Shown here one piece after another: positions 50,001 through 57,573 of a stretch of DNA of 64,000 nucleotides. Made by a program: the position numbers and the translations under genes. The notes beneath the pieces are model-generated. The model saw nothing but the letters and a program-made list of their open reading frames with translations. It searched no databases and was not told the DNA's origin. The stretch's first letter is position 1. Each line of letters starts with the position of its first letter. Source of the stretch: Phallusia mammillata (Eukaryota > Chordata > Ascidiacea > Phlebobranchia > Ascidiidae); contig QLIY01000137.1 in NCBI GenBank assembly GCA_003260075.1, positions 9,523 to 73,522 on the forward strand, read 5' to 3'.

Positions 50001-51535
50001 TGGTCAAGGATAAAGGATTCAATCTGGCAAAAAAGGTGCAATCCCTTAGTGATGTATACAAAGTAAGTGACATACCCAAGGGTGGAATAAATGTCATTGA
50101 TCAGGTTTTATCATTGTAAAATCAATACTGGAAAACAGGTTGGTTTGACACGCCAGCAAATGAAATGTTGAAAGGTCAGAACATTTAAAGCAACACAGCA
50201 ACCACAGCAGATACGACTGTATGTGCATTTTTAAAGATTAGAAGATCTTTCTCAAAGCAAGAAACTGGGTTACATTGTATTTGAAACAACCCAGACCTAA
50301 ATATTGCAGACTTCTTACTGATGTACATGAAGAAGCAGACATGAAAATTGAAAACATTTTTAGGCGAGGTTTAATACTTTTGACAAAAAATGCTTACATC
50401 TTTTTCAACTTTTTCTGCCTGCCCAGAAATGGGGCTTCCAAACAGAAATTTTTCGATTTCACCTATATTTTCAATGTCAATTAGTGGCTGAGGTGGTTGC
50501 CATGACATTATTTCTTCTGCTGTCATCGAGCAATCTATTTTGTTATTCATTTCTGTCTTTCCTTACATAAACTGTCTTAAATAAAACTAAGTTTAGTCTG
50601 TCAACATAACACATCTTTAAATTTGCAAAAGATCCATTTACAAATGTAAACAGTGCATCATTCAGTTACTAAAATTGTTGGATTAGCTATGTAACATATT
50701 CCTGCCTTTTCTTAAAGTTGTATTAGCTAGATGTATCATAAAAAGTATTGTAATTTGACTTAACCACATACTGTACATTACCTAGTGAAGCTAACACCCA
50801 AAAGAACTAGACAAAGCACTAAAGAAAACTAAAGAGAAAAGCACCACTCTGTTCCCAGTTGTGTCTATCAATCAAACTCATCCATGCAGACTTAACACTT
50901 CTCATATGTGCAAGTTTCAGCACAGAAATCACCAGAAGGCTGTGAGAAATCTGTTTCATAACCAGTTTAGTTTGGTAACACTTTCTTGACAAGAACAACA
51001 TGTTTCTGTTTGGGTATAGATTCATTTTTAGCAAGTTCTAACCTATGTATCTTTGTATACTATCAGACACAGTATCAATATGTATACAGTTTCAGTAATA
51101 TGTGAGTTCAAACTGAAGTTAGTATTTTGTTCAATTCTGTAGGTTAAGTACAGTTTTGACAGCAGACAAAGAGACCTTTTAAGTGCCCCCTGGAGTTTTG
51201 AATATTTCATGGAGATTGTCAAAAAAGTGAAACTGATAGATTCATGACATCATGCAATAGAAATGTAGAAAATGTCAGCAACTGAAATGATTATAGGAAA
51301 CCCATTGAATTGAAAACCAACAATGAACAGAAATCAAGGAGGCAACAGACAATATACTGAAGCAAGTAGTATTTATGACTGTCATGTAACAGTTTAATTT
51401 AAACATTCAAAAATGGTGAGGGTTTCAATGTTTTCATGACACTGTAATGCACAAGCCTGCCAGTACATGTGTGAAACAACATAGATAAAAAAATGTTTTT
51501 ACCTCTGATGTCTCTTCTTCGTCAGTTTGGGACAT
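16622..51535 (-). CDS. ANKHD1: ANKHD1/ANKRD17 (Mask) orthologue, multiple ankyrin repeats and one KH domain
   Basis: A 50-exon chain from the ATG at 51535 to the TAG at 17161-17163 sums to 7,554 nt with matching phases at every junction: 2,517 residues, close to the roughly 2,540-2,600 of the vertebrate proteins. Order: short acidic start, S-E-(I)-E-S-F-I-L-D-Q motif, first ankyrin array (about residues 124-620), P-P-Q-E-P-D linker and coiled coil, second ankyrin array (about 938-1295), lysine-rich segment, R-E-E-G-W-K-E-V box, KH domain with a GRGG loop (about 1590-1655), and a long S/P/Q-rich tail with polyQ. Family members are cytoplasmic/nuclear scaffolds that bind RNA and protein; fly Mask works with Yorkie/YAP and receptor-tyrosine-kinase signalling. 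Vertebrates have two paralogues; which one this equals cannot be told. Span includes the 3' untranslated region to an AATAAA at 16622-16627. Exons are listed in the segment entries. Confidence 0.97.
17187..17712. repeat. about 260-bp tandem copies, each ending in a G run (17435-17444, 17701-17712)
   Basis: Copy 1 runs from about 17187 to 17444, copy 2 from 17445 to 17712. Both end CTTATACAC followed by a G run (10 and 12). The copies differ by scattered substitutions and small indels, more than the other pairs. They lie in the last coding intron of the Mask gene. Confidence 0.85.
17930..18304. repeat. about 180-bp direct duplication around a 14-G run (18107-18120), includes part of a Mask exon
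   Basis: Copy 1 is 17930-18106, copy 2 is 18121 to about 18304. Both contain the 3' end and splice donor of the coding exon 18228..18594. Copy 1 holds only the first ~75 bp (plus-strand order) of that exon before the G run. The copies differ by substitutions and small indels, including a 5-bp one. Only copy 2 is joined to the rest of the exon. Confidence 0.9.
19361..21589 (+). mobile_element. internally deleted Ty3/gypsy-type LTR retrotransposon, antisense in a Mask intron
   Basis: Core evidence is the 482-codon frame at 19448-20896 (gag plus integrase tail). A purine-rich stretch (TGAGGGCGGTGAAAA) ends at 21295, immediately before a candidate 3' LTR starting TGTGATCGGG (21296) and ending in TACA at 21589. 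On the left, TGTTACA (19361-19367) precedes a possible primer-binding region TTGGCGAGCACGCCAGGA. The 4-mer CCAG flanks both ends (19357-19360 and 21590-21593), a possible target duplication. If right, the 5' LTR has shrunk to a few bases, so LTR-LTR comparison is impossible. Boundaries are inferred; the element's nature is secure from the protein. Confidence 0.6.
19448..20896 (+). CDS. gag-integrase C-terminal fusion frame of a deleted LTR retrotransposon
   Basis: An uninterrupted 482-codon frame. Residues 1 to about 240 read as a capsid-type gag domain with helical segments. A CCHC zinc knuckle follows (C245, C248, H253, C258; C-F-A-C-G-S-Q-G-H-L-V-R-N-C). After a short basic linker the frame resembles the C-terminal end of a Ty3/gypsy integrase: D-D-V-V-W-L-R-N, then K-G-P-F-R-I at about 360-365 and V-H-F-N-R-L, the GPY/F module. 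Protease, reverse transcriptase, RNase H and the integrase catalytic core are all absent, so it cannot drive its own copying. It lies antisense inside a 4.3 kb intron of the Mask gene. Either a recent internal deletion kept the frame or the frame has been held by selection; the sequence alone does not decide. Confidence 0.85.
   Translation: MALNVCMNLPRFVIGDDFNSFIEVFNSFCASVKATEEVKKHLLLTHVDKNFLWDLTDGANVYKYSFDELVSKAKEHEFNYTHVLRHELMDRVQQTNESPSAFVYALQSLAGRGYPKAEDANDKNEVLFLALAKGLSDRSLATDVVRNVKTREFVAPAKMVIRAGASDPLVCFPVSGLEKRQEIHEVRDTLQRIDANLQQCMSSFRRELDVMRSDIYQFRADVCTKAKGYNRTAPTSNGRPTIRKCFACGSQGHLVRNCTLARLCRQTSKEFLSVVRSTTRRRATWSRVGKKPKNTKSNHQYGPEKGSISEKLYRSETNQVTNGNPERRCRVEPHRVDDVVWLRNPAVPVGARRKVHMSLKGPFRITDVKPLAHYVIRDAAGRQETVHFNRLVSSSAKWEDDDGRDRHKPVEQRIALPIVPCSVTLPITGEAQGDIPIKFGDNSPDDVPGASRLRARTQRTHCTKQCFVARECNDAGRGVCYE
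21590..22925 (-). other. Mask intron sequence without further genes
   Basis: Remainder of the 4.3 kb intron between exons 22926..23195 and 18228..18594, downstream of the retroelement. It is AT-rich. Open frames of up to 85 codons on the plus strand resemble nothing I know. Confidence 0.5.
22970..23080 (-). repeat. CAA/CAG trinucleotide tract encoding polyglutamine
   Basis: On the coding (minus) strand a mixed CAA/CAG run gives about 29 consecutive glutamines, preceded by seven more and H-A. The longest pure CAA stretch is on the side nearer 22990-23055. Such tracts vary in length between alleles, so the exact count here should not be trusted. Confidence 0.9.
26881..28145 (-). other. Mask gene, coding exons 35-37: KH domain
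   Basis: Exons 27990..28145, 27305..27454, 26881..27115. The first ends with R-R-E-E-G-W-K-E-V-Q-S-S-R-K, a box shared with vertebrate ANKHD1/ANKRD17 just ahead of the KH fold. The second carries the KH core S-S-N-L-I-S-R-V-I-G-R-G-G-S-N-I-N-A-I-R, with the GxxG-type loop that contacts single-stranded RNA intact, then A-H-I-D-I-D-K-Q. The third completes the fold (A-Y-Q-L-I-T-A-L-I) and moves into A/Q/P-rich sequence. Phases are 2, 2 and 0 at the exon ends. Confidence 0.95.
29075..29434. repeat. 160-185-bp direct duplication around a 12-G run (29236-29247), includes part of a Mask exon
   Basis: Copy 1 is 29075 to about 29237, copy 2 is 29248 to about 29434. Copy 2 carries a roughly 25-bp extra stretch (AAGGATATTTAAAGCATG repeated). 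Both contain the splice donor and 3' end of exon 29379..29549; only copy 2 joins the rest of the exon. Confidence 0.9.
29685..30070. repeat. about 187-bp direct duplication around a 10-G run (29872-29881), includes part of a Mask exon
   Basis: Copy 1 is 29685-29871, copy 2 is 29882 to about 30070. They differ by several substitutions (CTTCCGTGAGG versus CTGCCGTGAGG). Both contain the donor and 3' end of exon 30028..30145; only copy 2 is continuous with the rest. Confidence 0.9.
33144..33883. mobile_element. hAT-type non-autonomous element, 740 bp
   Basis: Short terminal inverted repeats: CAGGGTTATTCAAC on the left and GTTGAAGACCCCTG on the right. It is flanked by an exact 8-bp target duplication CGTTAGAC (33136-33143 and 33884-33891). 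Sub-terminal GGGGGCGATTT repeats occur at both ends. No transposase frame. Lies in a Mask intron. Confidence 0.88.
34988..35124. repeat. 63-bp direct duplication around an 11-C run (35051-35061)
   Basis: Copy 1 is 34988-35050, copy 2 is 35062-35124. They differ at one noted position (CTTGAGTGC versus CTTGAATGC). Intronic in the Mask gene. Confidence 0.9.
35293..35612. mobile_element. hAT-type MITE, 320 bp
   Basis: Terminal inverted repeats CAGGGGTGGGCAACCT and AGGTTGCCCACGCCTG, with GGGCCGC-rich sub-terminal motifs. The 8-bp target duplication has one mismatch: GTCTAGAG (35285-35292) and GTCAAGAG (35613-35620). No transposase. Confidence 0.88.
38434..41252 (-). other. Mask gene, coding exons 13-22: linker and coiled coil between the ankyrin arrays
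   Basis: Exons 41060..41252, 40723..40866, 40233..40357, 39897..39992, 39702..39792, 39247..39287, 39066..39123, 38967..38995, 38826..38895, 38434..38538. The first contains P-T-Q-S-L-P-M-V-V-P-P-Q-E-P-D, almost the same as in the vertebrate proteins. Exons 40233, 39897 and 39702 encode a heptad-rich, charged coiled coil (E-x-K-L-T-E-L-E-Q-R-I, then V-L-K-K-Q-K-I-L-E-E-L-Q-K-V-E-R-E-L-Q). The remaining small exons (one only 29 nt) encode S/P/Q-rich sequence. Their reading frame is fixed by the flanking phases. Confidence 0.88.
41746..41975. repeat. about 109-bp direct duplication around a 10-C run (41856-41865), includes part of a Mask exon
   Basis: Copy 1 is 41746-41854, copy 2 is 41866 to about 41975. 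Differences are single bases (ACATTGTTG versus ACATCGTTG, TCAGATAAAG versus TCACATAAAG). Both include the acceptor and 5' part of exon 41695..41811. Here copy 1 is the one joined to the rest of the exon. Confidence 0.92.
43462..43807. mobile_element. MITE with long terminal inverted repeats, about 346 bp
   Basis: Left end ACCGTATTTACTCGATTGTA and right end the reverse complement TACAATCAAGTAAATACGGT, 24-25 bp and nearly perfect. Inner sub-terminal GCGGCTTACAATCGAG copies occur. Intronic in the Mask gene. The superfamily is not assigned. Confidence 0.8.
48326..48541. mobile_element. hAT-type MITE, 216 bp
   Basis: Terminal inverted repeats CAGTGGTTCTCAAACT and AGTTTGAGAACCACTG; exact 8-bp target duplication ATTTAGTC (48318-48325 and 48542-48549). 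Internal GAGCCGCA motifs are shared in style with the element at 63162. Intronic in the Mask gene. Confidence 0.92.
49468..49621. mobile_element. 154-bp MITE, Tc1/mariner-pogo (Tigger)-like
   Basis: Terminal inverted repeats CAGTAAACCTTGG and its near reverse complement CCAAGGTCTACTG, flanked by TA on both sides. The end sequence resembles pogo/Tigger termini. Intronic in the Mask gene. Confidence 0.75.
50398..50550 (-). CDS. possible alternative first coding exon of the Mask gene
   Basis: An open 153-nt frame starting with ATG at 50550 and ending at a consensus donor (GTAAGC) in phase 0, which would splice in frame to the exon at 49846..50023. It encodes 51 residues (M-N-N-K-I-D-C-S-M-T and so on, ending E-K-V-E-K-D). 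In-frame stop codons lie just upstream of the ATG and no good acceptor precedes it, so it could serve only as a first exon from a second promoter about 1 kb downstream of the main one. It could equally be a chance frame. Confidence 0.4.
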
Positions 51536-53298
51536 TTCCAGTAATTCCAGCACCTTAACGTAATTATTTTTTCAGACCAAAACTTGTCCTTTTTTAAAAA
51601 ACAAAAACATTTTTAGCATGTAATATTTTAAGAATCATTAAAAGAATCATGCAAGCAACAAAACAAAACATAGCTTACATGATTAAATTTTACTACATTC
51701 GAGCTATTCTTGGTATTTGACTAATAATTCTGTTACCATGTTTGTTAAGAAAATATTCCTAATGCTCAGAACCTAATTCGACATTACAAGTCATGCTTGA
51801 CCAAATGTGCAACACTGTGATTACATGTGATCACAATAATATGGCATTTCTGGTCATTACACAACACTTGTATCTTCAAACAGCATTTTTAGTCAAACAT
51901 TGTGAGAAAACAGGGCAAATGTAGAGTGTTATCCTGCTAATAAGAGTGTTTAACAATAGCGAAAAAGTCAAGTTGCTTGGCTCTGTAGTCGCATTACAAG
52001 ATTCACAATACACTCACAAAAGCAAGTATATATAGCTCAAGAAAAGTTTGCTGTAGACATAAATTGTTTTAGCGTTTACAAGACAGTTAGATAAGTTCAA
52101 TGAATGTGTACACAAGCCTAAGCAAATCGTAGTTGACACTAGATGGAACAGAATCTCATTATGTTACCATTCAGCCGAGCAAAAGTCAGATATTAGCAAT
52201 TGAGGTATATTTGGCAGTCTATTCTTTTCAACATGTGTATACTGGCACAATGGCAGCTGATTTTTGCCAATAATCTTTTTTCGCTGAGTTTAAATCCAGT
52301 AAAATGTCTTTATGTAAATAAGTCAAATCACAAAAGGTAATTTTTTGTATCCAATTTTTTGAAAGTACTAAAATTTACATACATAAGAAACAGATTCGTG
52401 AATGACATTTTTAAGTGTGCGATTGTTTTCATAACAACAAACTATGGCTCGTAGTTTGGTACAATTTCATTACAATGTTGCATAAGTGTGTTAAACCAAT
52501 GCATGTTTGATCACAACATAGCACACTAAACAGATTATAATAAGGTAATCTTCACTTGGACACAAAGATCATTTACATTTTTACATCAAACACTAACAAC
52601 ACAGCAGTCCTTGGAAGTCTGGACCACCCAATACTTTGTATTTGACATAATATCTATCACACTTCATTTTAATTCGTGTCGGTTCTGTATTTTGCTTTAT
52701 TAACATTGTGCAGTTATTTTACTGGGTGATTGTTCAGTGATGTTGCGTGCTTTCTTTTCCTGTATGAAATGAACCTAAATCTTGTTTAGTGTAAAGCTCT
52801 GCGAGTACATACGGAAACTATTACAATATTTTGTGCCTAAAATTCCTCACTGTTCAGCAATATTAACTATTCCTTTCGTGAGACTAAATTTAACTAAGTT
52901 TACACTTTACATCAGGTTTACCACACTTTGCTACGTCAAGGCGAGGCGAAGAAATACTTCACGCCTATCCAACCTTCCACACCACCATTCGGATATTTCA
53001 TGAAGACGGATTTGGCAGCGTGCATGAAACGTAGTGAATTAAATCTAAAAAGAATGTTTCAATATTATTATTTTTAACTTTTGCAACAATACCAAATTAG
53101 GTTTTTCATTTATTTATTGTATCAAACAATGTTCTTTCAAATAGGATTTGATAAACTGATCCCAACTTTATAGTTGTTGGGCAAACGCATAGTAAACATG
53201 TATTTTGTAAATCAGTCGTTGTGAAAATACATGTCACGCGGCCGATTCCCGCATTTGCAAATGGATAAAGTATTGGCAAAGTGCCATGTTTTTGGTGG

Positions 53299-53698
53299 GG
53301 CTACTCTAAAATACGCAATCTACGCAATCTACTAAAAACAACTAACTAAGATGTTGACGGTTAGGGCTATTAGGGTCTGGGTGAGGGTATGTAATAAAAA
53401 TAACTTTATAATTTAATCTCAGATAGCCTACCTTTTGGGCCTAATTTTCCTACAAGTGTTAACATGCGTTACCATACGGTGTTTAGTACCACTCTCAACA
53501 CATATGTGAATATTAAGCCCTAATTGGGAATCTAAAACTAAATTATAGTGTTATTTTTATTATAAATCCTCACCCAGAACCCTAAAAGCCCTAACCGTCA
53601 ACATTTTTAAAAGTTGCAAACGTTTTATAAGTAGATTGCGTAGGCTATAGATTGCGTAGTTTGCGTAGATTGCATAGATTGCGTATTTTAGAGGAGCT
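53299..53698. repeat. foldback element with arms of about 95-140 bp
   Basis: Left arm begins CTACTCTAAAATACGCAATC and later contains TTGACGGTTAGGGCTATTAG. The right arm is its reverse complement, with CCTAACCGTCAACATTTTTA and, at the outer end, TTGCGTATTTTAGAGG. Within the arms a 10-13 bp motif (TACGCAATCTA) is itself tandemly repeated. No coding capacity; probably a foldback MITE. Confidence 0.8.
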
Positions 53699-54728
53699 TT
53701 AATACGAGAAAGTTTAAATAGGTTTTTACAAGCAGTAGAAAAAAAACTTTAAATAGTAGCCTACTCCATGTGTGTAATTAAGTTATTGTTCAAGTCCGGA
53801 TTGCATACGCGCTGTTTCGAATAAACAGTTCTTAAAATGCAATAACGAAAATATTCTAAGAACAGGAAATATTATTTAAATAGGTGCGGATGTTTAAAAG
53901 TGACTTTTTTCACCTTTAAAGGCTTAGGATTGGGGACGTCTCGGTATTGGTTTCTTTACGACAGTAGCCTATTGATAGCCAAGAAACGTTAGGCTTTAGC
54001 CTACCTTGCGCTTGGTACTTAATCACACCGCCTAAACAGCAGGTAATTTTTTGCAAAAAATAAAAATGTAATTCTTTAAATAGGCTAAGGAGTAAAAATA
54101 AGGAATTTTGTATTTTAAATTCTTCAAAAGATGAAAAAGGGTTTATCCAAATTGCGCGACTAGTTTTTTTGAAAAAAAACGTGAGTTTCAAATTTGTTTT
54201 CTAAATCCGACAATGCAACAAAAGGTAAATGAAAAAAAAGTTTGAGCAGCTCAGTTGTGCTGACTTTTAACTGTATTTCCATTTTGTTAAAAGATTTTGC
54301 GCGGTTGTCCTATGAAGCGTTTTTTGTTTAAGATACCCCAAAACAACTAAAATGGAACGGCACAGTTTTTAGTTTTTGTCTGGAGGTTGCTTGTTCCAAA
54401 AGTGCGTACAGCATACAAAAATGTAGTACACCGTTAAGCACACCAAAATGTTGTACACCGTAAAGCACACCAAATCGCTCCCACTTGGTGGCGTTACGCC
54501 GCATTAACGCTTGGTTTACCAAAATGTCGGTTTGGACAGCGATCAATAGTGGTCCAGTAGTTTCAGTTGGTCTGAAAGTTTCTGAAGTTAAAAATTTTGC
54601 AGTTAAATGACGTTTTTGCAGTTAAATGACAGTACAATCTAGGGCTCGTTTAGGTCGTATTTTTATTTTGCAGTTGCGGTTTTTGGGCTAGTTTCGGCAA
54701 GCAAAGTTGCGCTTTCTGGCAACTAGAC

Positions 54729-54810
54729 CAGGGCTCTTCAACCGGGGTTCCGTACAACTCTCTCAGGGGTTCCATGAACTTTAAGGGTTCCGCAGGGGTT
54801 CCCCGAGCTT
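54729..54810. mobile_element. one-ended hAT-like fragment
   Basis: Starts CAGGGCTCTTCAACCGGGGT followed by GGGGTTCC repeats, the left end style of hAT MITEs. No matching right end was found, so it is probably truncated. Confidence 0.4.
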
Positions 54811-55247
54811 TCTTGTACCAATTCAAAAATGATTCATAATATCATTGTGGCGAACAGCAACGCTCGCCTGTACAATCTAGTTAACCTTGTCTAGTTAACC
54901 CATTGATCAATTGTGACGTAATAAACCAAGCTTTGCTACTCTGTGGCCGAAATGTGAGACAAATACAGAAACGACAAACGGCCAATCCAAGTAACATGGC
55001 AAATCGTTTCAGTGAATCGTTGTATTGAAGTCAACTTATATTATGTGCTTGGGGTGTGTTGACTAAAAACAGTGTCGTAGGCAAGAGAACATTTTGGGGG
55101 TGCCAAATATCTTGTGACTTTTAACAAGTTGTTGAATAACAAATCCAAGTTCACTAGGCGTTGGGGATGTGCCAAAATAACAAATGTTCTGTTTGGTCGA
55201 GCACCGAGCATCTCACGTTAATGCTCGGTGCTCGGCCGAGCACTCTC

Positions 55248-55712
55248 GGTGCATTATGACGTCACAAAAACTCCCCATCCCACGTTAGTTTCAGCTCTAC
55301 AAGGTCTTTGAGGTCACCAGCGGTGTACGCTGTAGCATGCCCATGAAGTGGGCGTTTTTCCACCATCTAATACATTTGAAAAATCATTCGTTTTGTTTAT
55401 AGACACCCTTTCGAACACGAGCTAGGTATGTTAGCAGGGCATGATATGCAAATTTAATGCTCGGTCAGTTGAGCATCAANGGTGCGTTATGACGTCACAA
55501 AAACTCCCCATCCCACGTTAGTTTCAGCTCTACAAGGTCTTTGAGGTCACCAGCGGTGTACGCTGTAGCATGCCCATGAAGTGGGCGTTTTTCCACCATC
55601 TAATACATTTGAAAAATCATTCGTTTTGTTTATAGACACCCTTTCGAACACGAGCTAGGTATGTTAGCAGGGCATGATATGCAAATTTAATGCTCGGTCA
55701 GTTGAGCATCAA
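55248..55712. repeat. 232-bp direct duplication joined by a single n (55480)
   Basis: Copy 1 is 55248-55479, copy 2 is 55481-55712. They are almost identical (GCATTATG versus GCGTTATG near the start). Both end GAGCATCAA. The ambiguous base at the joint indicates an assembly join with unmerged overlap. Confidence 0.95.
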
Positions 55713-55763
55713 AATTGCGATGCTCGGTACCGAGTACTCGGGTTCTGGCCAGGCATGGGGCAA

Positions 55764-55950
55764 TTCGTATTCGTCATTCGTATTCGAATGCATTCGAATA
55801 CAGGTTTTGCCAACTTCGTGTTGTATTCGAATGATTTTGGATTTCGTTCGATAGTGCATGAATACAATTCGAATAGTTGATGTTATCTTTTGAACCAACA
55901 ATCCATGAATACAAAAGCTTAAGTAAATTTATTCGAATACAATTCGAATT
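55764..55950. repeat. ATTCGAAT-rich palindromic repeat
   Basis: Many copies of the palindrome ATTCGAAT and of ATTCGAATACA in both orientations, interrupted by short spacers. Probably an eroded MITE; ends not defined. Confidence 0.55.
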
Positions 55951-57320
55951 GTTCTGGGTGATTGAATTTCGGGGTATGGAGAATAACTTTTCGTACTTTC
56001 ATTCGACATCCCCAAATACCCTAAGCCTAGCTGAACTTAACCATGCTTGCAAATGTTAAATTACAACTGCAGCATATATGGTAGGCGTTAAATAGAATCA
56101 ACAACGACTTTGTTTATTCGTATAAGACTGGTCTATAACAGGGCAAATGGGTGAGCATTTGGCCCGCTGCACTGTTTGCAGTGGTCTGCAAAAGCTGTTC
56201 TGAACAAACCTAAATCTGTAATTTTGACTCTAACTTTACTAGACCAACCCCTACAAGCATTTGCTGTAGTGAACTTAAAGTTACCATGACAAAGAAGTAG
56301 CTTGAAAACTTTAATCTCACACCAAACAATCAAAAGCTTTTATATCATCGTTATTTAACACCCATAAAATTTGTATTTGTGCATCAGTACTTGCTAAAAG
56401 TCATTTCAATGCTTTTAACTGTACTTTTAAGCAAACATATTGTCAAATTGTCTTGGCTAGACGGCTCTCTGCTCAATTGTGGAACACGTATTTGAGAAAC
56501 CATCACTAACGGTCATACACTCCGGATATTTGAGTCACAAACATTACGTGGCAATGCAGTGATTAGTTTCAGTAGGTGGGTTGTTTTAATTGTCTTTCAG
56601 GTGGGTGTTGCTAGTTGCTACTTTTGTGCCGTAAATGTGGACAAAAATAGGTCTAGCACTAGACGTGTATTTCAAAAATCTCTTTCGAACTATTATGAAA
56701 TTTTTACAGAACAATTACTAACGAAGAAATGCTAGCAGTTGTTAAGAATAAAACCAACAAGCTTAACCAATTGTACTCCTATTTTTCTAGTAGATGCAAA
56801 CAATGTCACATTGTGGTCATGTGAAAATATCCTCTTTTATAGACTGTTTTAAGCTGTTAAATGCTTGCATTGTATGATTAGTTGTCATACAACCATTCCA
56901 AACAATTTATTTTGAGTTTTAAACAACATAACACGAACCTTGTGCCAGTTTGCTAAGCTAAGCTTTGGAAAAGGAACTTAATTAACAAACAATAATCCCG
57001 AAAACAATAAATTTACATCTAAAATCGTCAAGAATCATTATTCGTGCTCGTGGTACAAAAGCTTTTATTGTTCTGTAAAATATTTCATTTCGTGAATCAA
57101 TAAGGATTTGTGTACGGCTATTAAGAGATAGAGGAGAAGATTAGGCTGAAATTACAAGTCCTTAAGGATCGTTGGCGTTTTTTGGAGAGCTTGTATATCG
57201 GATTAAAGCATTGATTTCTATTTTAATCCCATATGTTTGATAACGACTTGTGATTAAGCAGTATGAAAATGCAATATGAGAAAAAACGGAGGAATAAATC
57301 ACACAGATTCGGTTGTGCAT

Positions 57321-57326
57321 TTTATT
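57321..57326 (-). terminator. candidate polyadenylation signal of the opsin gene
   Basis: AATAAA on the minus strand about 250 bp past the opsin stop codon. Confidence 0.4.
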
Positions 57327-57573
57327 AACTATTTCCGCTCTTAAAAGGCAGTTAATCGAAAAATGTACAAAGCAAACCGCATTTTCTTTTAATACAAGCA
57401 CAAATCATTTAGTTCTTTAATTATACAACAATCTCACACAAAAATACCATGACATATGTACAACATTCTTTTGAATCACACTTTTTACAAAGACTTATAG
57501 AAATATCGCTTAACTTACAATGAGTTAAACGTCATAGACACTTTGAAGTTGTTCATAGATCAAGGTTTTAATT

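Larger units (their letters stand above)
49218..51535 (-). other. Mask gene, coding exons 1-3: N-terminal segment
   Basis: Exons 51503..51535 (M-S-Q-T-D-E-E-E-T-S-E), 49846..50023 and 49218..49377. Exon 1 ends phase 0 at a GTAAAA donor and joins I-E-S-F-I-L-D-Q-E-S-F. The vertebrate proteins have S-D-E-D-E-V-S-E directly before V-E-S-F-I-L-D-Q, so this start is well supported. An in-frame stop lies upstream of the ATG. Exon 2 ends with E-T-Q-A-R-L-E-A-L-L-E-A-A, and exon 3 carries G-I-G-K-L-S-T-S-D-G-K-A-F-A-D-P-E-V-L, both family signatures. Confidence 0.93.
51536..57320. other. stretch without recognised genes, 51.5-57.3 kb
   Basis: Region between the Mask 5' end and the opsin 3' end. The first kilobase or so probably contains Mask 5' untranslated sequence and promoter, but no boundary can be placed. 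Beyond that there is a foldback repeat (53299-53698), hAT-like end fragments and an n-joined duplication (55248-55712). No credible exon chain was found on either strand. Confidence 0.5.
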
